NCBI RefSeq assembly: GCF_028023675.1
Contig: NZ_JAQIOZ010000010.1
Coordinates: forward strand, 105,171-169,170
Length of the DNA stretch: 64,000 bases
Direction: 5' to 3'
Source: Primorskyibacter aestuariivivens
Lineage (GTDB): Bacteria > Pseudomonadota > Alphaproteobacteria > Rhodobacterales > Rhodobacteraceae
Shown here: positions 62,775 to 64,000 of the stretch, one piece after another
How the letters are laid out: every line of letters begins with the position of its first letter
How positions within the stretch are numbered: position 1 is the stretch's first letter
Position numbers and translations under genes: made by a program
Notes under the pieces: model-generated
Databases searched by the model: none
Told to the model about the DNA's origin: nothing
The model's input: only the letters and a program-made list of their open reading frames with translations

Positions 62775-63704
62775 TCAATCCTGCGGCGCCTTCTTCGCCG
62801 GGTCCGCAACCCGCATGACCGTCAGACCTTTCGCTTCCGCCTTCTGCCCGAGGTTCAGCGCGACCCCGTTGCCGCCGAAGAGGACAACCCCCGTCGCCGC
62901 GAACTTGTCGTCGAGCATTTCGTCGTTGCACTTGAACGGTGCCGCCCGCCCATGCGCGGACCAGCGCGGATCGAAGCGCGCCTGTGCGACGCCGCGTGCC
63001 CGGGCCCACCGAGCCGCAATCATCTCTGCCCCGTGCTTGCCACCCTTGTGGCAGAGGAAGATCTCCTGGTTGCGGTTCTGCTTAATCCGTTCGCGAACCT
63101 TGTCGAGCGTGTTGAAGATCACATCGACATCTGTCCAGTCGGTGGCTCCTGAGACGATCAGGGGCACCCCCTCGACTTTCGATTTCTCGGCAGTCTCGCG
63201 GTCGTGCTGCTCCAGGAGCTGCCGCGCCTCGAAGACCGCCCCGGTCTCTTGCGCCCGGACGCTTGCGCGCGAGCCGGCTGCCGGGATGAAGGCGTGACCG
63301 GTCTCGATCTCGTAGCATTCCGCCGCAGCCTCGCTCATCACCTCGATGGCGCCGACAATCTCGCGCAGCTGCAGAAAGCGCGCCTGCGCCTCTTCGAGCG
63401 CGGTCTCGGCGATCTCCGATCCGTCGTGGGATTTTGCCAGCGCGCCGATCTTGTCGGCGGTGCGGTCGACCTCCTTGCCAAGCGCCACCTTGCGGCGCTG
63501 GAGGATCGTCGCGAGCCCATGGGCCAGCGGTTCGATTTCCGCTTCAAGCCCGGTCCCGCGCAGCTGCCCGAGCAAAGCCTCGAAGCTCTCGCGGATGATG
63601 CGGTCGGTCAGGACGTGATCCTCCGGGATCGGCAGGTGCGCGTCCCTCTCGGTCAGTCCGAAAAGCTCGATGGTCTCGTAGGTGTTTGCAGTGTTGTAAG
63701 CCAT
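62775..63704 (-). CDS. DUF2493 (SLOG-type) plasmid protein
   Basis: About 309 residues. An N-terminal helical region (1-190) precedes a C-terminal DUF2493/SLOG-like domain starting G-V-P-L-I-V-S-G-A-T-D-W-T-D, with I-F-L-C-H-K-G-G-K-H-G-A-E and V-V-L-F-G-G-N-G-V-A, the nucleotide-binding loops of the family. Such proteins are frequent on alphaproteobacterial plasmids, and ligand and role are unsettled. ATG 63704 has GGAG 7 bp upstream; the frame to 63755 is open but less likely. Confidence 0.83.
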   Translation of the reverse strand: MAYNTANTYETIELFGLTERDAHLPIPEDHVLTDRIIRESFEALLGQLRGTGLEAEIEPLAHGLATILQRRKVALGKEVDRTADKIGALAKSHDGSEIAETALEEAQARFLQLREIVGAIEVMSEAAAECYEIETGHAFIPAAGSRASVRAQETGAVFEARQLLEQHDRETAEKSKVEGVPLIVSGATDWTDVDVIFNTLDKVRERIKQNRNQEIFLCHKGGKHGAEMIAARWARARGVAQARFDPRWSAHGRAAPFKCNDEMLDDKFAATGVVLFGGNGVALNLGQKAEAKGLTVMRVADPAKKAPQD

Positions 63705-64000
63705 GTCTGGTCTCCAGTGTTCGTTTCCAAGGCCACCACGTGAGTGTGGGGGCATGGCCGAATGCCTGGTTTCCGAATCTGCCCGGGTCAGGGACGGCGC
63801 AGCCGCCGGCTTGCCGGGCGCAAAAGTTTTCCGCGCGCGGCACCCGACACATGCGCGCGCTTGCGCACGGGACCGCCCCGCGCCACCGGCTCCGCCCTCG
63901 CCGAAAAGTTTTGCGATCCTTGACGCGGGCTGATTTGGGGGCCATCCGGAGGATATGCTTCCGCACTCATGTGTGTGTGTTTTGACGGTAGGTTTGCCCG
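63705..64000. other. right edge without recognised gene
   Basis: 296 bp, GC-rich, with no gene, RNA or repeat that I can support. It may carry the promoter of the DUF2493 gene. Confidence 0.5.

Noticed and set aside
1..64000. tRNA, rRNA, integrase, transposase, replication or partition genes
   Set aside because: I looked for cloverleaf-like sequence, DDE or tyrosine-recombinase motifs and RepA/B/C or ParA patterns, and saw none I could support.

Overview
The window looks like an accessory replicon or integrated conjugative element of an alphaproteobacterium, most likely a Rhodobacterales (Roseobacter-group) member. The grounds are the GC-rich codon use, the alphaproteobacterial MntR-type regulator, PCu(A)C/SCO1 copper proteins, an orphan Rieske protein, and a compact VirB/TrbL-type secretion system with a VirD2-like relaxase. 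There is no rRNA, tRNA, integrase, replication or partition gene, so plasmid versus ICE cannot be decided from this window.

Left part (1-22 kb), divalent metals and copper. It opens inside a Zn/Cd/Pb P-type ATPase, followed by a CmtR-like ArsR regulator, an HMA-CDF fusion exporter with an overlapping lspA, and TRAP transporter permeases without a binding protein. A MerR-type promoter then precedes a CDF paralogue lacking the usual His ligands. Next is a minus-strand ABC transporter of the phosphonate type coupled to a diheme peroxidase, divergent from mntR, with a perfect 20-bp palindrome between them. A six-gene minus-strand copper/disulfide operon (sco, dsbB, dsbA, pcuC, sco, CopG/DUF411) diverges from a MerR regulator. 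To its right are a Met/His-rich cytochrome c and a transglutaminase/CDF/methyltransferase operon. Three promoters with 19-bp spacers and related dyads suggest one MerR regulon.

Middle (21-42 kb). An EF-hand/small-membrane-protein/DUF302 operon diverges from a two-component system; a 24-bp direct repeat lies between them. A 17-gene minus-strand directon follows, from about 39.8 down to 24.4 kb, mostly with overlapping or near-touching genes. It holds a beta-propeller protein, a beta-CASP nuclease, an AMP-phosphorylase-type enzyme, a PRPP synthetase-like protein, a Cu(I) ATPase with two heavy-metal-binding motifs, a saccharopine-dehydrogenase-like protein, a chimeric pseudogene, small membrane proteins, an APC permease, a ferric-reductase-like protein, cytochrome c and a Rieske protein.

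Right part (41.6-64 kb), conjugation. The order is lytic transglycosylase, virB2, virB3, virB4, a small lipoprotein, a second lytic transglycosylase, virB5-like, virB8, virB9, virB10, virB11, two small genes and virB6/trbL, all on the plus strand. A serine hydrolase and AraC regulator separate this from the minus-strand DNA-processing genes (virD4, relaxase, mobC-like). A candidate oriT and two further plasmid-type genes follow. Two nested palindromic elements lie in the virB operon, one inside the virB2 reading frame.

The observations I rate highest are the MntR-linked ABC/peroxidase cassette, the RNA/nucleotide-recycling trio coupled to copA, the shared MerR-type promoters, the palindromic elements in the virB operon, and the permease-copA fusion that records a lost second copA copy.
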